DNA of 64,000 bases from Datisca glomerata (lineage: Eukaryota > Streptophyta > Magnoliopsida > Cucurbitales > Datiscaceae): the NCBI GenBank assembly GCA_003255025.1, contig QANY01011424.1, positions 468,862 to 532,861 on the forward strand, read 5' to 3'. Positions 23,036-34,240 of this stretch are shown here, in pieces. The notes under the pieces are model-generated. The model did no database searches. It was given only the letters and a program-made list of their open reading frames with translations, and was not told the origin of the DNA. The position numbers and the translations under genes are program-made. The stretch's first letter is position 1, and each line of letters starts with the position of its first letter.

Positions 23036-23460
23036 GACCTAGACAGACACAGGCTTAGACCTCAACTCACTTCAGGTTTGATTTAACCATATTAATTGAA
23101 ACAGATCAGGCGTTGATACCGGACTTCGACCGCGACAAAGTTGAGGTTGGTTTAACCAAAGATAAAGAAATGACGTGGACCTGGATAGACACATGCTTCA
23201 ACCTCGACTAGATACGGGTTTGATTTAATCATATTAATTGAAACCGATAAGGCGCTGACACCGGGCTTCGACCATGAAAAAATCAGGTTTGATTTAACCA
23301 AAGAAATGTTGCCGACCTGGATAAATGCAGGCTTCGACCTCGATTCAATGCGGGTTCAATTTAACCAGATTTATTTAAAGAGAGGCGGACCTGGATAGAC
23401 ACAGGCTTCGACCTCCACTCAATTCAGGTTCGATTTAATCGAAGAAAATGAAGTGTTTAA
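23036..23460 (-). repeat. 3' UTR tandem repeats of the Ogre-like element
   Basis: Repeating blocks contain GACCTGGATAGACACAGG, GGCTTCGACC and GGTTCGATTTAACC variants. The longer unit recurs at about 23036, 23177 and 23316, a period near 140 bp made of two related halves of about 70 bp; an additional half unit starts at about 23387. The same repeats occur in the second element (44660-44900). Hypervariable 3' UTR repeats are known for the Tat/Ogre lineage. Confidence 0.8.
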
Positions 23461-24302
23461 TCTGATTTATACAAGCTTCGTATGGTAGCCAGAACTAGAC
23501 TAATGCAGGCTCTAAATGTTGAAAAGTCATGTGTGGATTTCAAAAAAAATATCCTAAAACGATTCATGCACTTGAATTGCATCAAAATAGATCAATATAA
23601 TGCATGTCTATGCATAGTAATTATTGAGTTTAAATGCAAAGTAATGATTTTGAGTGCATGAATGCGATGCATGATTGTGAACGTTTATAAAAAAAATTAT
23701 TTGATGATTTTTTTCCATATCTACCATCCATCTAAAACAATCACTTGTCCTAGGATCATGGACTCGCAATGAAGTATCGAGCATATTTCAAGAAAATAAT
23801 ACATCCTTATTTATTAGTTTATACCCCAGTATTCGGCTCCGTGTCAGTGGTGAATAATTTCTCCACATTTTACTTCTTTTTTCCACTTCTAATTGTGTAA
23901 TCCTCCAATCGGCGCTTTAGCTTTTATCATGCGCATACTGACTTTTCTCGTGGTGACTTTTTAGATTTCACCTCACACTCATACCGCCTTTCTTAGTTCT
24001 TATTCTTTTCTTCTTCTTTTTTTCAATTAGCTTTTACCTGACCAAGTTTATACTTCTGCGTTATTTCTAAAGTAATTAATGATATCTTACAATTAAGAAG
24101 AATAAGAAATCATGGAAATAATGAGAAGATGAAGTATGTGTATTTGTCAACTGAAAAAAAAGGCTATTCATTGATGATAAACAATGTTTACAAACAAAGA
24201 TTTGGAAAAAATTATGGAATAAAATTTTCTCCAATATTCGAGACAGCTCTTTTTGAAAACATGTTTTTTTGCCCAACTTCGCTTTTCCCATACTTAAAGC
24301 GG

Positions 24303-25255
24303 TCAAACGAAGTACTTCTTGACTGCATCAGAATTAACGGTATGTGGTAAATCGTCTCCATCTATGTTTGTTAGCATGAGAGCTCCTCCAGAGAAGGTCT
24401 TCTTGGCATGAAAAGTCATTCGTAATTTAGGGTCAATTTCTCCCGATGATCCTTTTGATATGGGAGTATCTTTTTCAACACCAAGTCTCCTTCTCAGAAA
24501 CATTAGGGATGTAAATTTTTGTCATATGCATGCATCATTTTTCTTTGATATAATTATCCTCTACATAATGCAGTCAATATTTTTTCCTTCATGAAATTCA
24601 ATTGCTCATATCGTGTTTGTACCCACTATGCTTCTAATTTTGCCTCCATTAAGACTATGAGGGAGGGAATTTCCACCTCGATTGGAAGGACCGCTTCCAT
24701 ACCAAAGAGGACGGCGTTGCCCTAGTTGATGTTCAGACTTATATGCGGTATCCATGTAGTGCGAAAGGGAACATCTCATACCAATCGTTATAAACCTCTG
24801 TCATCTTCTCTATAATCTTTTTTACGTTCTTATTGGATGCTTCCACTGCTCCGTTCATCTTCGGACGATAAGAAAATGAATTATGATGCTTAATTTTGAA
24901 CTGCTCACATAATTCTATCATCATCTTGTTGTTTAAATTTGTCCCATTATCTGTGATGATCCTTCTAGGTAAACCATATCGGTAAATTATTTCCTTTTAA
25001 ATGAACTTAAGAGTTGCACTTCTGGTTACACTCGAATAAGAACTCGCATCCACCCATTTGGAAATAATCTATAGAGATCAAAATGAAACGATGCCCGCTA
25101 GAGGCTTTTAGTGTGATGGGACCAATGACGTCCATGCCCTACATAGAGAACGGAAAAGGCGTGGCCATGACATGTAAAGGGATGCGAGTACGTGAATTTT
25201 ATCCGCATAAATTTGACATTTATGACATTTCTTGGCATACTTGATGCAGTTAGAT
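24303..25255 (-). pseudogene. Ty3/gypsy integrase fragment (Ogre-like)
   Basis: Minus-strand pieces: 24739-24924 (EQFKIKHHNSFSYRPKMNGAVEASNKNVKK, the region around the third catalytic residue, Glu) and 24303-24503 (GGALMLTNIDGDDLP then VNSDAVKKYF, the C-terminal domain end). Upstream, 25255-24925 holds scattered pieces of the integrase core in several frames. The N-terminal zinc-binding part breaks off at about 25250. Compared with the copy at 45335-46480 it has additional frameshifts. It would have inserted element cDNA into chromosomes. Confidence 0.8.
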
Positions 25256-26091
25256 ACTACAGTTTTGACACTTGCTGATGGAAAACTTACAATTAGAAAA
25301 CATTGTGATGGATGTGCACGACCTATATCTGCTCCTCATTATAGTTGTGGTGAATGCAATTTTTATCTCCATAGGACCTGCGGTGAAATACCTATACAAA
25401 TTCAACATCCACTCCATTCTCACTATCTTGCCCTCATGTCAACGCATTTGACGAAGGAACGATTTTCGTTTAAGTGTAGTGCCTGTGGGGGTCAGTTCCA
25501 TGGTTTGGATACATGTGTAGAGATTGTAACTACGTACTTGACATCCGATGTGCTTCGGTAGGGGAGAAACTTAAGCATCCACTTCACCAACACTTTTTGT
25601 TCACTCCTTCTACAAGAAATGATGAAAAATGCAGTGCTTGTGGGACTGAATCAAAATTTATATTGGTATGTCCGGAGTGTGATAATTTTGCCTTGGACTA
25701 TAGATGTGCTACTCTACCACAGGTGGTTAGACATAGATATGACAAACATCTCCTCAAACTAACAAACATCACTAGAAACAACTCTGATGAATATTATTGT
25801 GAAACTTGTGAGGAAGAAAGAGATCCAAACAATTGGTATTACTATTGTAAAGAATGTGATTTCTCTGCTCATCCTCATTGCCTTCTTGGAGATTATCCAT
25901 ATTTAAAGCGTGGAATCACTTGGCAATATCAATTTCACTCGCATCCTCTCACTCTTGTTGAAGAGAGCACCAGGAACTATGCTAACTGTGAGGGATGCAG
26001 TAAGAAATGTTATAGCTTATCGGTGGAATGTGCTCCCTGCAAATTCCAAGTCCATTATGATTGTACTTGGTGGATGAACTGGAGATGGTAA
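25253..26091 (+). pseudogene. DC1-domain (cysteine/histidine-rich C1) protein, 5'-truncated and frameshifted
   Basis: From about residue 8 the frame shows repeated plant DC1 units: HCDGCARPI, YSCGECNFYLHRTC, IQHPLHSHYL, FKCSACG, then after a frameshift YMCRDCNYVLDIRCA, LKHPLHQHF, CSACG, FILVCPECDNFALDYRCA, YYCETCEEERDPNNWYYYC, CDFSAHPHC and a C-terminal WWM. About four units with C/H zinc ligands remain. A single missing T in a T run near 25507 breaks the frame; downstream coding resumes cleanly to a stop at 26089-26091. The 5' end is cut by Ogre-like integrase sequence, so no authentic start codon remains. DC1 proteins form a large plant family of mostly unknown function, some linked to signalling and immunity. 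Confidence 0.9.
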
Positions 26092-26420
26092 TGGTAAAGG
26101 GAAGAAGTTTAGGCTTTGTAATAAGTTTGATTGTTTATATTACTATTTGATTATGTCTGTATTTTGGTGGATCTTTAGCTGGTGAATGAAAGTCCGGTTG
26201 TTTTATCATTTTATTTTATTTCAACTAAATTATACTTTGGTCCATCAAGATGATTTACTAATCCTTTGACTGCACTCACCCAATTAATCCCTGAAAATTT
26301 TCTTTCAATCTACTCTCTCAGGCCTTTAGAAATATCATCAAACACACACATGTGTGTGTCTATATATATATATATATGTATGTATGTATGTATTGTCTAT
26401 GTTTCTTTCAAGTCAAATGC
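26092..26420 (+). other. 3' flank of the DC1 pseudogene with a short microsatellite
   Basis: AT-rich sequence with the former 3' UTR of the DC1 gene, an (AC)n/(TG)n stretch and TATATA/TATG repeats at about 26344-26393. No coding signal before the LINE sequence. Confidence 0.5.
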
Positions 26421-26960
26421 TGAAGGAGACATGGCTTGTGGGGAAGAGTCTCTCTGGAAAGAGTGTAAAATTCAATTATCATGGGCTGGATATGAAGGTG
26501 CTGGAAAGAAACCTTTCCTTTGTTCAAGTTTGGCAGTGAGTAGGAGATGGAAAAAGTGGAATGTTGGAGACCTTGGAATTCTAATGGGTATTTGATTATG
26601 CTGAAAAGATATGAATTTGGTTTACAACCTTCTGAGATAGCTTTTTCACTGTCCTATATGGATTCAAATTCAGGATCTCCCTCCAGATTGAGTTATTGAA
26701 CCTGTTATTAAAAAGAACGCAAGTTTGATAGGGGATATGATTAAAATTGATGCATACAATATGGAAGGGTGTCTTGTAAGGTCTGTGAGAGTGAAAATCA
26801 ATGTCAGTTTGATGGTCAGTTGAAGGCAGGGGTTTGGACAAGGAGAAAGGAGAAAGCACCTATTTGGATAAGGAGAAGGGAGAAAACACCTGTTATATGG
26901 AGCGGCAAGGTTTGGGGAACAGATTGATAGTTCAAGCTTTAAGGGATGCTATTTTCCTTT
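26421..26960 (+). pseudogene. LINE ORF1 remnant (DUF4283-like nucleic-acid-binding protein)
   Basis: Reading across frames gives WLVGKSLSGKSV, then LSFVQVWQ-like text, later FWIQIQDLPPD and a segment ending RSVRVKINV. This order (a GK-x-L opening, a W-x-I-Q-x-x-x-L-P-P block, then an R-V-x-I-x-V strand) matches the N-terminal domain of plant LINE ORF1 proteins, which bind element RNA. Several stops are present, so it is not functional. Confidence 0.55.
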
Positions 26961-27239
26961 ATGATCTCCAATACTGTGAATACTGTGAATGACTGAAACA
27001 AAGACTAAGAAGCAGAAAGCTGAAAGGTAGAAATGGCAGTTTGATTTCATGCATATTGTAGATCCTGTGTGACTTTCTGGAGGTGTGTTGGTCTGTGGAA
27101 GCATAATGTCTGTGTCACTTGTATGGCCAATACAAATATCTTGATTTACATGACCATTAAAGATATTGGGACAGTTAGCTTTGTTTATGGCGGTAGAGAT
27201 GAGGGAGTGAGATGATCTGATTTTTATACACTGTAAAAA

Positions 27240-27560
27240 AAAAAATCAAATGGCAGCTTATTTTTCACCTTGGATTATAGTTGGCGATTTTAATGAAATG
27301 TGTTATGCGGAAATGAAAAGGAAGGGGAATGGAATTTGACTTTAGAAGGGCTCAAAAGTTCAAGAATCTTACGTATAACTGTGAAGCTCATGATGTCAAG
27401 GCAAAGGGGTGCTACTATACATGGACGAATAGTAGGGATTGTATGGTGCTTATCCAAGAAAGATTGCACATAATGTTTGTCAATGTTGTTGTGTTAGATG
27501 CTTTCCTCAGATTGGAATTGCAAGTTCCTCCAAACATTCGCTCAGACCTGAACTTGTTGG
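27240..27560 (+). pseudogene. LINE apurinic endonuclease remnant
   Basis: The block PWIIVGDFNEM at about 27273-27305 is the catalytic D-F-N-E motif of LINE endonucleases. After a frame change at about 27329 it continues with FRRAQKFKNL, GCYYTWTNSRD and IQERLHIMFVN, the usual substrate-loop region. The final S-D-H-x-P-L motif survives only as a degraded S-D-L-N-L. The enzyme would nick target DNA; this copy is frameshifted. Confidence 0.75.
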
Positions 27561-27859
27561 TTTTGAGCCTTGATCCTGAAAAGATAAGCAGAAAGAAAAA
27601 GTTGTCTGGGAAGAGAGTGCTTAAAAAGAAGCTGGGTGAGAGTTGGAGGAAGGAAGAAATATATTGGTGGCAAGAGGGGTTCTGTCATATCAAAATGAAA
27701 AAGATGGATAGAAAAGGTAGTATGGCCATTAAAATTAACACGGCCAAAAAGCTTATGATAGTCATTTGGTCTTTTGAAGGAGATTTGCTTGAAAAGATGG
27801 GTTTTGATAGAAGCGTTGTGTTTCTGATCATGAAATGTGTAACCTTTGTTTAGTGTTGA

Positions 27860-29010
27860 GTCAAAGTGAATGGCAACCCAAGCATTGGTGTCCAACCCAA
27901 AAGAGCCTTACGGCAAGGGGATCCACTATCTCCCTACCTTTTCATAATGGTGGCTGAGTGTCCCTCTAGATGCATCCAAGCAGCAGTAAATAAAGGCAAG
28001 GTGATTCCAATTGGCCTTAAAAGAAGTAGTCCTCCTATATTCCACTTGTCTTTGTTGATGTTAGTTTATTTTTTATAATTGCTGATGTAAATTCTTGTAC
28101 ACAATTGACTAGTTGCATTTCAAAGTATTTTAATGCAACTGGTCAATTGGTTAACCTTGATAAAAGTTGTGTTTGGTTTAGCTTGTAAATGACATGAAAC
28201 GGTCTGAATTGGCTACTCTCCTCACATTCCTATGTCAGCAAAGAAGGAAACATATCTTGACCTCTCTACTGACGTAATAGCCTCAAAGGCTGGTTTTCAT
28301 GCTCTTCTGATGGACAAAATGGAGAACAAACAGCAATTAGGAAATCAAAGTTTCTGTTTTTTGGGGGGAAAGAAGTTTTGTTAAAATCAATCAATTGCAC
28401 AAGCATTGCCTAGTTATGTAATGAGAGTTTATAAACTTCCCAAAAGAATATGTATTAAGCTTCAATCTACTATCATGTCCTTCTAATGGTCAAACAATGG
28501 GAGATCAGCAAGGTATTGGCTGTGTTCTGCGAAGAAAACCCTTAGTAGAAAAGAGGTTGGAGGCTTGGGGTTTAGAGATTTGGTGGATTACAAGTTGGCT
28601 CTTCTTGCTAGACAAGCTTGGAATGTGTTAAAGAATCCTAAAGCCTCTGTGAAGACTGTTATAGAGTCTATATTACCAAGAATCTGACTTATTGTGTGCT
28701 AAAGAATTGCTTGGTGCGTTAACGATGAAAAATCTGTCAATATATGGGAGGATAGAGGTTACTGGGTTGTAGGAATTTGGATATATTCAAGACTAAGAAA
28801 CTTTCTTTCATCTCTGACTTGATTAATGATTATAGTAATACTTAGAGTGTGAGTAAGTTCATCAATCTTTCCCTATCTGGATAGCAAACGAGATTTTTGC
28901 TATTTGTCTTCTAAGTAGAGATATTGATGGATTCTATGATTTGGCCTTTGTGTAAAAAGGGTTGTTTTTTTGTAAAGATTGTTATCATTCTATTCATGAA
29001 ATTAAATTAT
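27860..29010 (+). pseudogene. LINE reverse transcriptase and C-terminal remnant
   Basis: At 27866-28000 the RT palm block reads ALRQGDPLSPYLFIMVAE, the conserved R-Q-G-D-P-L-S-P motif. The polymerase A box upstream is missing, as about 1 kb between endonuclease and this point has been deleted. The F-A-D-D box is not found where expected (about 28050-28075). At about 28513-28680 the downstream segment reads RYWLCSAKKTLS and VGGLGFRDL, then LALLARQAW, typical of plant LINE C-termini, ending in a stop. The region to 29010 has further decayed pieces (VNIWEDRG). Confidence 0.8.
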
Positions 29011-29139
29011 GATGGGGGAATAGTTATTCTGGTAAGTTTAAAGATTCGATTCAAAGCATGCATGAGTTATGGAATTAAGCAGTCATCTAATTTAGGTGGT
29101 GAGGAGATATCCTTAATGATGCAGACGGTGTAGCGTTGA

Positions 29140-29640
29140 AGTTTTTAGAGCGAATGGATCGTTGCACGTGCAGCACACCTTTCAGAGACCATAACTTTTT
29201 ACTCGGGTTGACTCACGGGATCCGTAATATATCAAATCGAATCCTGTTTAGAGATCCACGTGTATAACAGGGTTTACCCGTCTTGGCCCAGTTTCAGCTA
29301 AAAAAGGTTGTTTAAGCACTTTCAGAGGCTCGGAAGTTGTTTTCGCAAGTTTCAGACATTTTTGTAATTTTACCTTTCTTTTATGTGTAGGGTTTTCTGA
29401 GACAGTTTAAATACCTTTTGTTTAGATTTTATGCAGCAGCTTATGATATTTGTTTGAGGCGTTTTCTCTCTATAATTCTAATTTTTGATATTTCGTGATT
29501 TATCGAATTGATGCCTAAATTCTGGTAATCTCAGAATTCAACAGGTTTAAGAAAATTGAATTACCGGTGATCGTGAGCGATTCAATAGTGTTTGATATTG
29601 TTATTATGTTTTTCGAGGCTTCCGCTGCATCATGTAATCT
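29140..29640 (+). repeat. Copia-type LTR fragment, plus orientation
   Basis: This block shares words in order with the reverse complement of 41640-42130 (for example ATATCAAATCGAATC, GGGTTTACC, CTTTCAGAGGCTCGGAAG) and its right half (29395-29600) matches the reverse complement of 32130-32360 (AATTACCGGTGATCGTG, TGATATTTCGTGATTTATC). Three partial copies of one family in one window, none with paired LTRs. By eye it resembles SIRE-like copia LTRs, but I cannot confirm the family. Confidence 0.6.
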
Positions 29641-29926
29641 ACTATATTTGTTAGTAGATATGGAAGGATAGTTGCAGTTCTATTTTTTCGGGAACTGAAA
29701 TAGATCCTCTGAAATCAACTTTAGTTGCTGAGAGAGCTTGTTGTCAATACTTTAGGTGCTGAGATCTGATGGTCTTATTGATACAGATATGGTTGTAGAA
29801 TGATGGATTCCTCCTGATCAAAAACTGCATCAAAATCAATTGTTATGGAGCTTTAGATGTAACTTCCAAAGAAGGAGCAGGTTGAATAGGGAAGCTCAAA
29901 GTGATAAACATGTGGAACTCTTCTAT

Positions 29927-30120
29927 CTCTCTCTCTCTCTCTTGTTCTCTCTCTCTCGCTCTCTCTCTCTCCCCCTCCCCCTATCTCTCTCTCTCACTCT
30001 CCCTCACCCTCTTTCTCTCTACACACACACACTCTCTCTCCCTCACCCTCCCTCTCTCTCTCTCACCCAATCTCTCTCTCCGTCTCACCCTCCCTCCCTC
30101 TCTCTCTCTATATATATATG
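29927..30120. repeat. CT-rich microsatellite with AC and TA segments
   Basis: Long imperfect (CT)n with CCCT interruptions, a short (AC)n near 30020 and TATATATATA at the right end. The open frames across it are Ser/Leu repeats and not proteins. Confidence 0.95.
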
Positions 30121-31091
30121 GCCCTGGCTTATATATAACTGCTCCGACTGCTAATTCCTCCATCAAATTAATTCAGAAGTTAGTGATCTGTTAATTCCAT
30201 AAAAAAATTACAAATAATAAGGGGAAATAGGGAGATAAAATGGAAAGGGTATGATGTAGATAGGACATATGTTATTTAAAATGCATTTACTCTGGTTACA
30301 CATTGATTGGAGATTTAGGTGAATGCATGAAGTCATGCTTTGATATGGTCCATCCCTCGCAACAAAGAGTAGTCCATTATGTATAATAGAAATCCTGACG
30401 ATTTCTATAGTATATTATATTTAATTTAGTACTGAAGAATGAAAAGTAAAGAGACGTGTGGTCCATATTTTAATTGTCTTAATAAAGAAATTTGGGAAAT
30501 GAGGTCTAAAAATGAGGAAATTTATGAAGTTGTTTAAATAAGGTGTATAAATGGAGGGAAGCTATTTGATGAATCCCAAAAATAAGGGAATGAAGAAGAA
30601 AAAATAATGGGAAAGTGGATGGAGTTTTAATGACATTTAACTGACCGTTAGTTTTAACACTTTTATCTAACATAAAGGTGTATTTTATAATTTCTCAAAC
30701 TACAAGGGTATAAAAATATAAAAAAAATTACGGGTATAGTTTACATTTTACGTAAACTATAGATGTATGTTTTACATTTTAGCCTTAGTTCAAATAGTAC
30801 GGAGTTTGATGTTTTTTTTAATATTTTTTGTATAGCTTCAAAAATGGACGAAATGGTCAGTCTTGTTGAAAAATGGAGAAAAAATGCTTCATAAATATCT
30901 CGAGAATGAAAAAAATGAAATTAAAACACTTTGAGTCTTTTAACACAATATTGTCTTTTTTTAAGAGAGAGAGAATACTAACATATCCCCGAGCTAGACC
31001 TAAGTCTAGCAAAAAATTACTATTAGACTTTGGTCTAACATTCTGCCGTTAAAATTTACCCTAATTAAGAATGGCAAACTTAGTCTTTTTT
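30121..31091. other. AT-rich spacer, nothing recognised
   Basis: No open frame of note and no match to the other repeats of the window. A local repeat of TTTACATTTTA/GTTTACATTTTACG words is seen at about 30730-30782. Confidence 0.4.
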
Positions 31092-31939
31092 CTATAAAAA
31101 AATCTGGACGTTAAGAAGGTAAAGGAGTCTTAAAATCGATTTTACAAACATAACCCTCATGTTGATCTCAACAGGAGGGGATATATTTTTGTTACCCTTA
31201 GATCTCACATAGGATTCTCTAATTATTAATGTTTTTTCAAAAGATTTGATTCTATTAAGGATTGCCGGTCCAAAACTCATATAGAGTTTTGGCAATCGCT
31301 TTAGTTGGAACTCTGTTAAGAATATATATTGCAGTCTTAAGTCCTTCATCCTTAAACATTCTTTTTCGTCTTTCAGTAACACCTTTCATAATAGGCAAAC
31401 CTGGCATAGTGTGTACTATGGGACGATACCGCATTCCTCTCGGAATTTAGCAAATGGTCCTGGACCTTGTTCACTTGAACCTTTATAACTGCCATAGTAC
31501 TCATCACCACGATCAGAATCAGACGCTTTTGGTCATTTTATTGCGTCGATTCTCAACATCAGCCTTAAATTTTTGAATACGTCAAATGACCGTGACTTTT
31601 CATGGATGAGATATATATAGCCATATCTAAAAAAATTGTCTATGAAGGTTATAAAGTATTGTTAACCATTATATGCAACCGAAGGGAATGACCCACAAAT
31701 ATATGTATGTATAAGTTCAAAGATGTCCTGAGTCCTGTTGGCTTCAGATCTCCTTTCATTGTTTTATTTACCTTTATACAATTAACACAAACATCAAAAT
31801 CTATAAAATCTAAGAGACTGACAATTTCGTTTGACACAAGTCTTTTTATTCTCTGTTTAGAGATATGACCTAATCTCTTATGTCATAACGCAGTCGAATG
31901 CTCACTTGTTATTTTCGTTTTAGTACCTCGTGTAGTTAA
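31092..31939 (-). pseudogene. Copia integrase fragment, minus strand
   Basis: The reverse complement of 31260-31360 reads MFKDEGLKTAIYILNRVPTK then LYEFWTGNP, the copia integrase block following the catalytic core. Upstream on the minus strand (31550-31840) pieces read CVNCIKV-like zinc-finger text and IHTYICG, then FITFIDNF, the D-x-x-G-P and F-I-D-D-Y-S region. Frameshifts separate all pieces. The fragment ends at 31940 where a plus-strand LTR (TGTTGGGGGC) begins, so that LTR element inserted into it or recombined with it. Confidence 0.8.
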
Positions 31940-32890
31940 TGTTGGGGGCTATGCCCTCAAAATATGTGTATTGACATTTTAATATGAAATTTAAAGAGAA
32001 TTACATTTTTCTTATAATTGTTCTTTTGAATTTTTGTTGAATAGTTTATATAAATATTTGAAATTTTCATATTCATTAATGAGACTATGATCTTGTATTA
32101 GTACGAGAGGATTAATGATGTAGAGGAAACCCTAAACAAAGCCTAACAATATCAAACATTGTTGAATCGCGCACGATTACTAGTAAGTCGATATTCTAAA
32201 ACCTATTGAATTCTGAAATTACCAGGATTTAGGCATCAACTTCGATAAATCATGAAATACCGAAAATTAGAATTTTTGAGAGAAAACGTGAAAATATCTT
32301 AAACAATTATCATAAACTGTCGCATAAAACCTAAACAAAGATATCTAAACTGTCTCAGAAAACCTTAAGCATAAAAGAAAGGTAAAATTACAAAAATATC
32401 CAAAATTCATGAAAACAGCTTTCATGCCTCCACAATGATCATATGTAGATCAGTCTGAATCTTGAGTAGTCATGAACTCGTATGCATATCTACTGGATCT
32501 TTTGATTCACTCGTTAAGGTCTGTTTGTTAATCAAGCTAGTGACTTTTACTTTGAAGATTCAGTGATATGGATGGTTGTGCACATGATCTTATAAGATTT
32601 AGAATCTAAGCTTTCCTAACGAATCTTATATTGGTTCCCTTAACTGTTAATTCTGAAACTGAATGGTTATAAAATTTATAGTAAGATTATAAATTAGACA
32701 TTCACTAGTGGTTAATGGTACTTAATGATCAAAAGTTAATTAGAAGGGTAAAATGATAATTTTGACCAGTTCAAATTTACGAACCAATAATTAGAGGACA
32801 AAATTACATTAAAGGATTATGTCAGTGGACTACATGAGAATACTCTGTAAATACATTCTATAATCTCTAAGAGTGCAATTCTATATTCAT
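31940..32890 (+). repeat. 5' LTR (mosaic) of the copia element
   Basis: Bases 31940-32120 and about 32431-32888 match the 3' LTR (37918-38096 and 38330-38785). Between them, 32122-32430 is replaced by a reverse-complement piece of the copia LTR family seen at 29395-29600. After GAGTGCAATT (about 32880) the two LTRs diverge completely. Confidence 0.7.
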
Positions 32891-32984
32891 TTTGAATATT
32901 ATTGTAATTATTTCAAATGCGAGAAGACGAAAAACGTATGAGACGAACGGTAGAAATTTACTATTCACGCGCGACACTGTTCAT

Positions 32985-33190
32985 CCGTGAAAACACTGTT
33001 CACAGCAGAAAATTACTATTCTGGCGGAGATAGACAATGTCGGCGGCACTGTCCCGGCGGTGAACAGTGTCGTTCGTACTGTTCCCGACGGTGAACAGTG
33101 GTTGTCCAGCACGACAGGCGACTAGCGGTAGTGAGACAGGCAGCGGTGGTGATGGGCGGCGATCAGAGAGTCTGATCATCGGTGACAATT
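32985..33190. repeat. GC-rich block with inverted CACTGTTCAC/GTGAACAGTG words
   Basis: CACTGTTCAC at 32994-33003 faces GTGAACAGTG at 33060-33069 and 33091-33100; GGCGG, CGGCGG and CTGTTC words recur between. The block stands out against AT-rich surroundings. I found no protein homology for the minus-strand open frame across it. Confidence 0.7.
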
Positions 33191-34240
33191 ATTGTCATAT
33201 TTTAGGAAAGTTTCCAATAAACCATGCAACCAAATCTATCAACTAAGTGTTTCATTAAAACCCAAACTCTTTTAATTATCCATTTAAATTTTAAAATTAA
33301 TTATAATTTTTTGATTTTATGAAAATAAAAAATTAATAGGTTGATTGGGTTTGACCCAAGTTTGACCAAATCAAATAAAATTTTTATTTGACTAAGTCAA
33401 AGTCAACTATATTAAAAGGGATAATTATAGAAATTTTTTTACTTAAGAAAAATAGTTTTTCTAATTAAAAATGGTTTTGTTCAAATCTTGGAGATTATAA
33501 AGATGGGCATCAGTAGGAGACGCCAATATTTGAGAAATATGTATTCTTGAAGTCCGCTTTGTGATTTCATTTCTTTATTTCAAAGGTTGTAATTTAGAAA
33601 TACTCAATAATCACTCGGTTTATTATTATTTTATTTAATTGTTAACTAATTGTTTAATTGTTATGTTTGATAACATGTCAATGCATTAGTCGATCACATG
33701 TCATACATGAAAATTTCATACAGTTTTATTTAATCATCCATATCATCTGTAGAAACATGATTTATTAGGATTGTTCTAATATATTTATATGTATTACTTT
33801 ATGAAATCAATTGCATGTAAACTGTTAGATTCTAACTAATTAAAACTTGGTAATCACACCATACTAAATGCTATAGTAACCTTTAGGTTAACCGACTTTA
33901 GTAAAAGAGTTTTATTAAAACTTGATGAATATAATTAATTAGTTAATTTAGGTTCACCTAATTATGACTTAGGTTCACCTAAGTTAAGTGAATTTAGACC
34001 AATGAGATTGGATTAACTGATAATTAAATATTCATAGAATTATTATTTTATCTAGTAGTTAATTTGGAATTAATTGATTAGTTAAAATAGAAACACATTA
34101 TCCTAAAATAGTGAGTGGGAGAAGGTTGACATATCAATGTAACATATGGTCTCCATCATTAGCACAACACCCTGAGGTGCAGTGAGGGACTCAAGTTAGC
34201 ATCATACTAGAGTCGCTCACACTACCTTTTTCTAGGTTCA
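33191..34240 (+). other. AT-rich, probably LTR or leader fragments
   Basis: No coding sequence. A stretch at about 34125-34210 (ATGGTCTCCATCATTAGC, ACCCTGAGGTG, GGGACTC) looks like the right part of a copia LTR, and GGTTCACCTAA repeats occur at 33950-33982. It joins directly to the gag tail at 34240. Confidence 0.4.

Larger units (their letters stand above)
18201..25255 (-). mobile_element. Ogre-like Ty3/gypsy element, 3' part only, inserted in the copia gag
   Basis: On the minus strand: integrase (25255-24303), a 3' UTR with tandem repeats (about 23460-23036), a degenerate purine tract (GAACAAATGGCAGT) and a 3' LTR running from 22891 to 18201. That LTR is split by a younger solo LTR of the same family (19030-21539). 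The family is identified by its match to the element at 42382-56039: the same integrase C-terminus (NxDGDDLPxTVNSD), the same UTR repeats and the same LTR ends (TGTAGATACC, GCGACA). The 5' two thirds are missing: at 25250-25258 similarity to the intact copy stops inside the integrase zinc-finger region and a DC1 gene begins. Confidence 0.85.
26421..29120 (+). mobile_element. L1-type LINE retrotransposon remnant
   Basis: Order on the plus strand: ORF1-like part, endonuclease, reverse transcriptase and C-terminal part, all interrupted by stops, frameshifts and a large internal deletion. It sits just downstream of the DC1 pseudogene. No poly-A tail or target duplication was found; the 3' end seems cut near the copia LTR fragment at 29140. 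Confidence 0.8.

Noticed and set aside
29840..30194. Open frames rich in Ser, Leu and Pro
   Set aside because: They are translations of a CT microsatellite in different frames.
33000..33188. Minus-strand 62-codon frame in the GC-rich block
   Set aside because: No domain, and explained by the inverted word cluster lacking stop codons.
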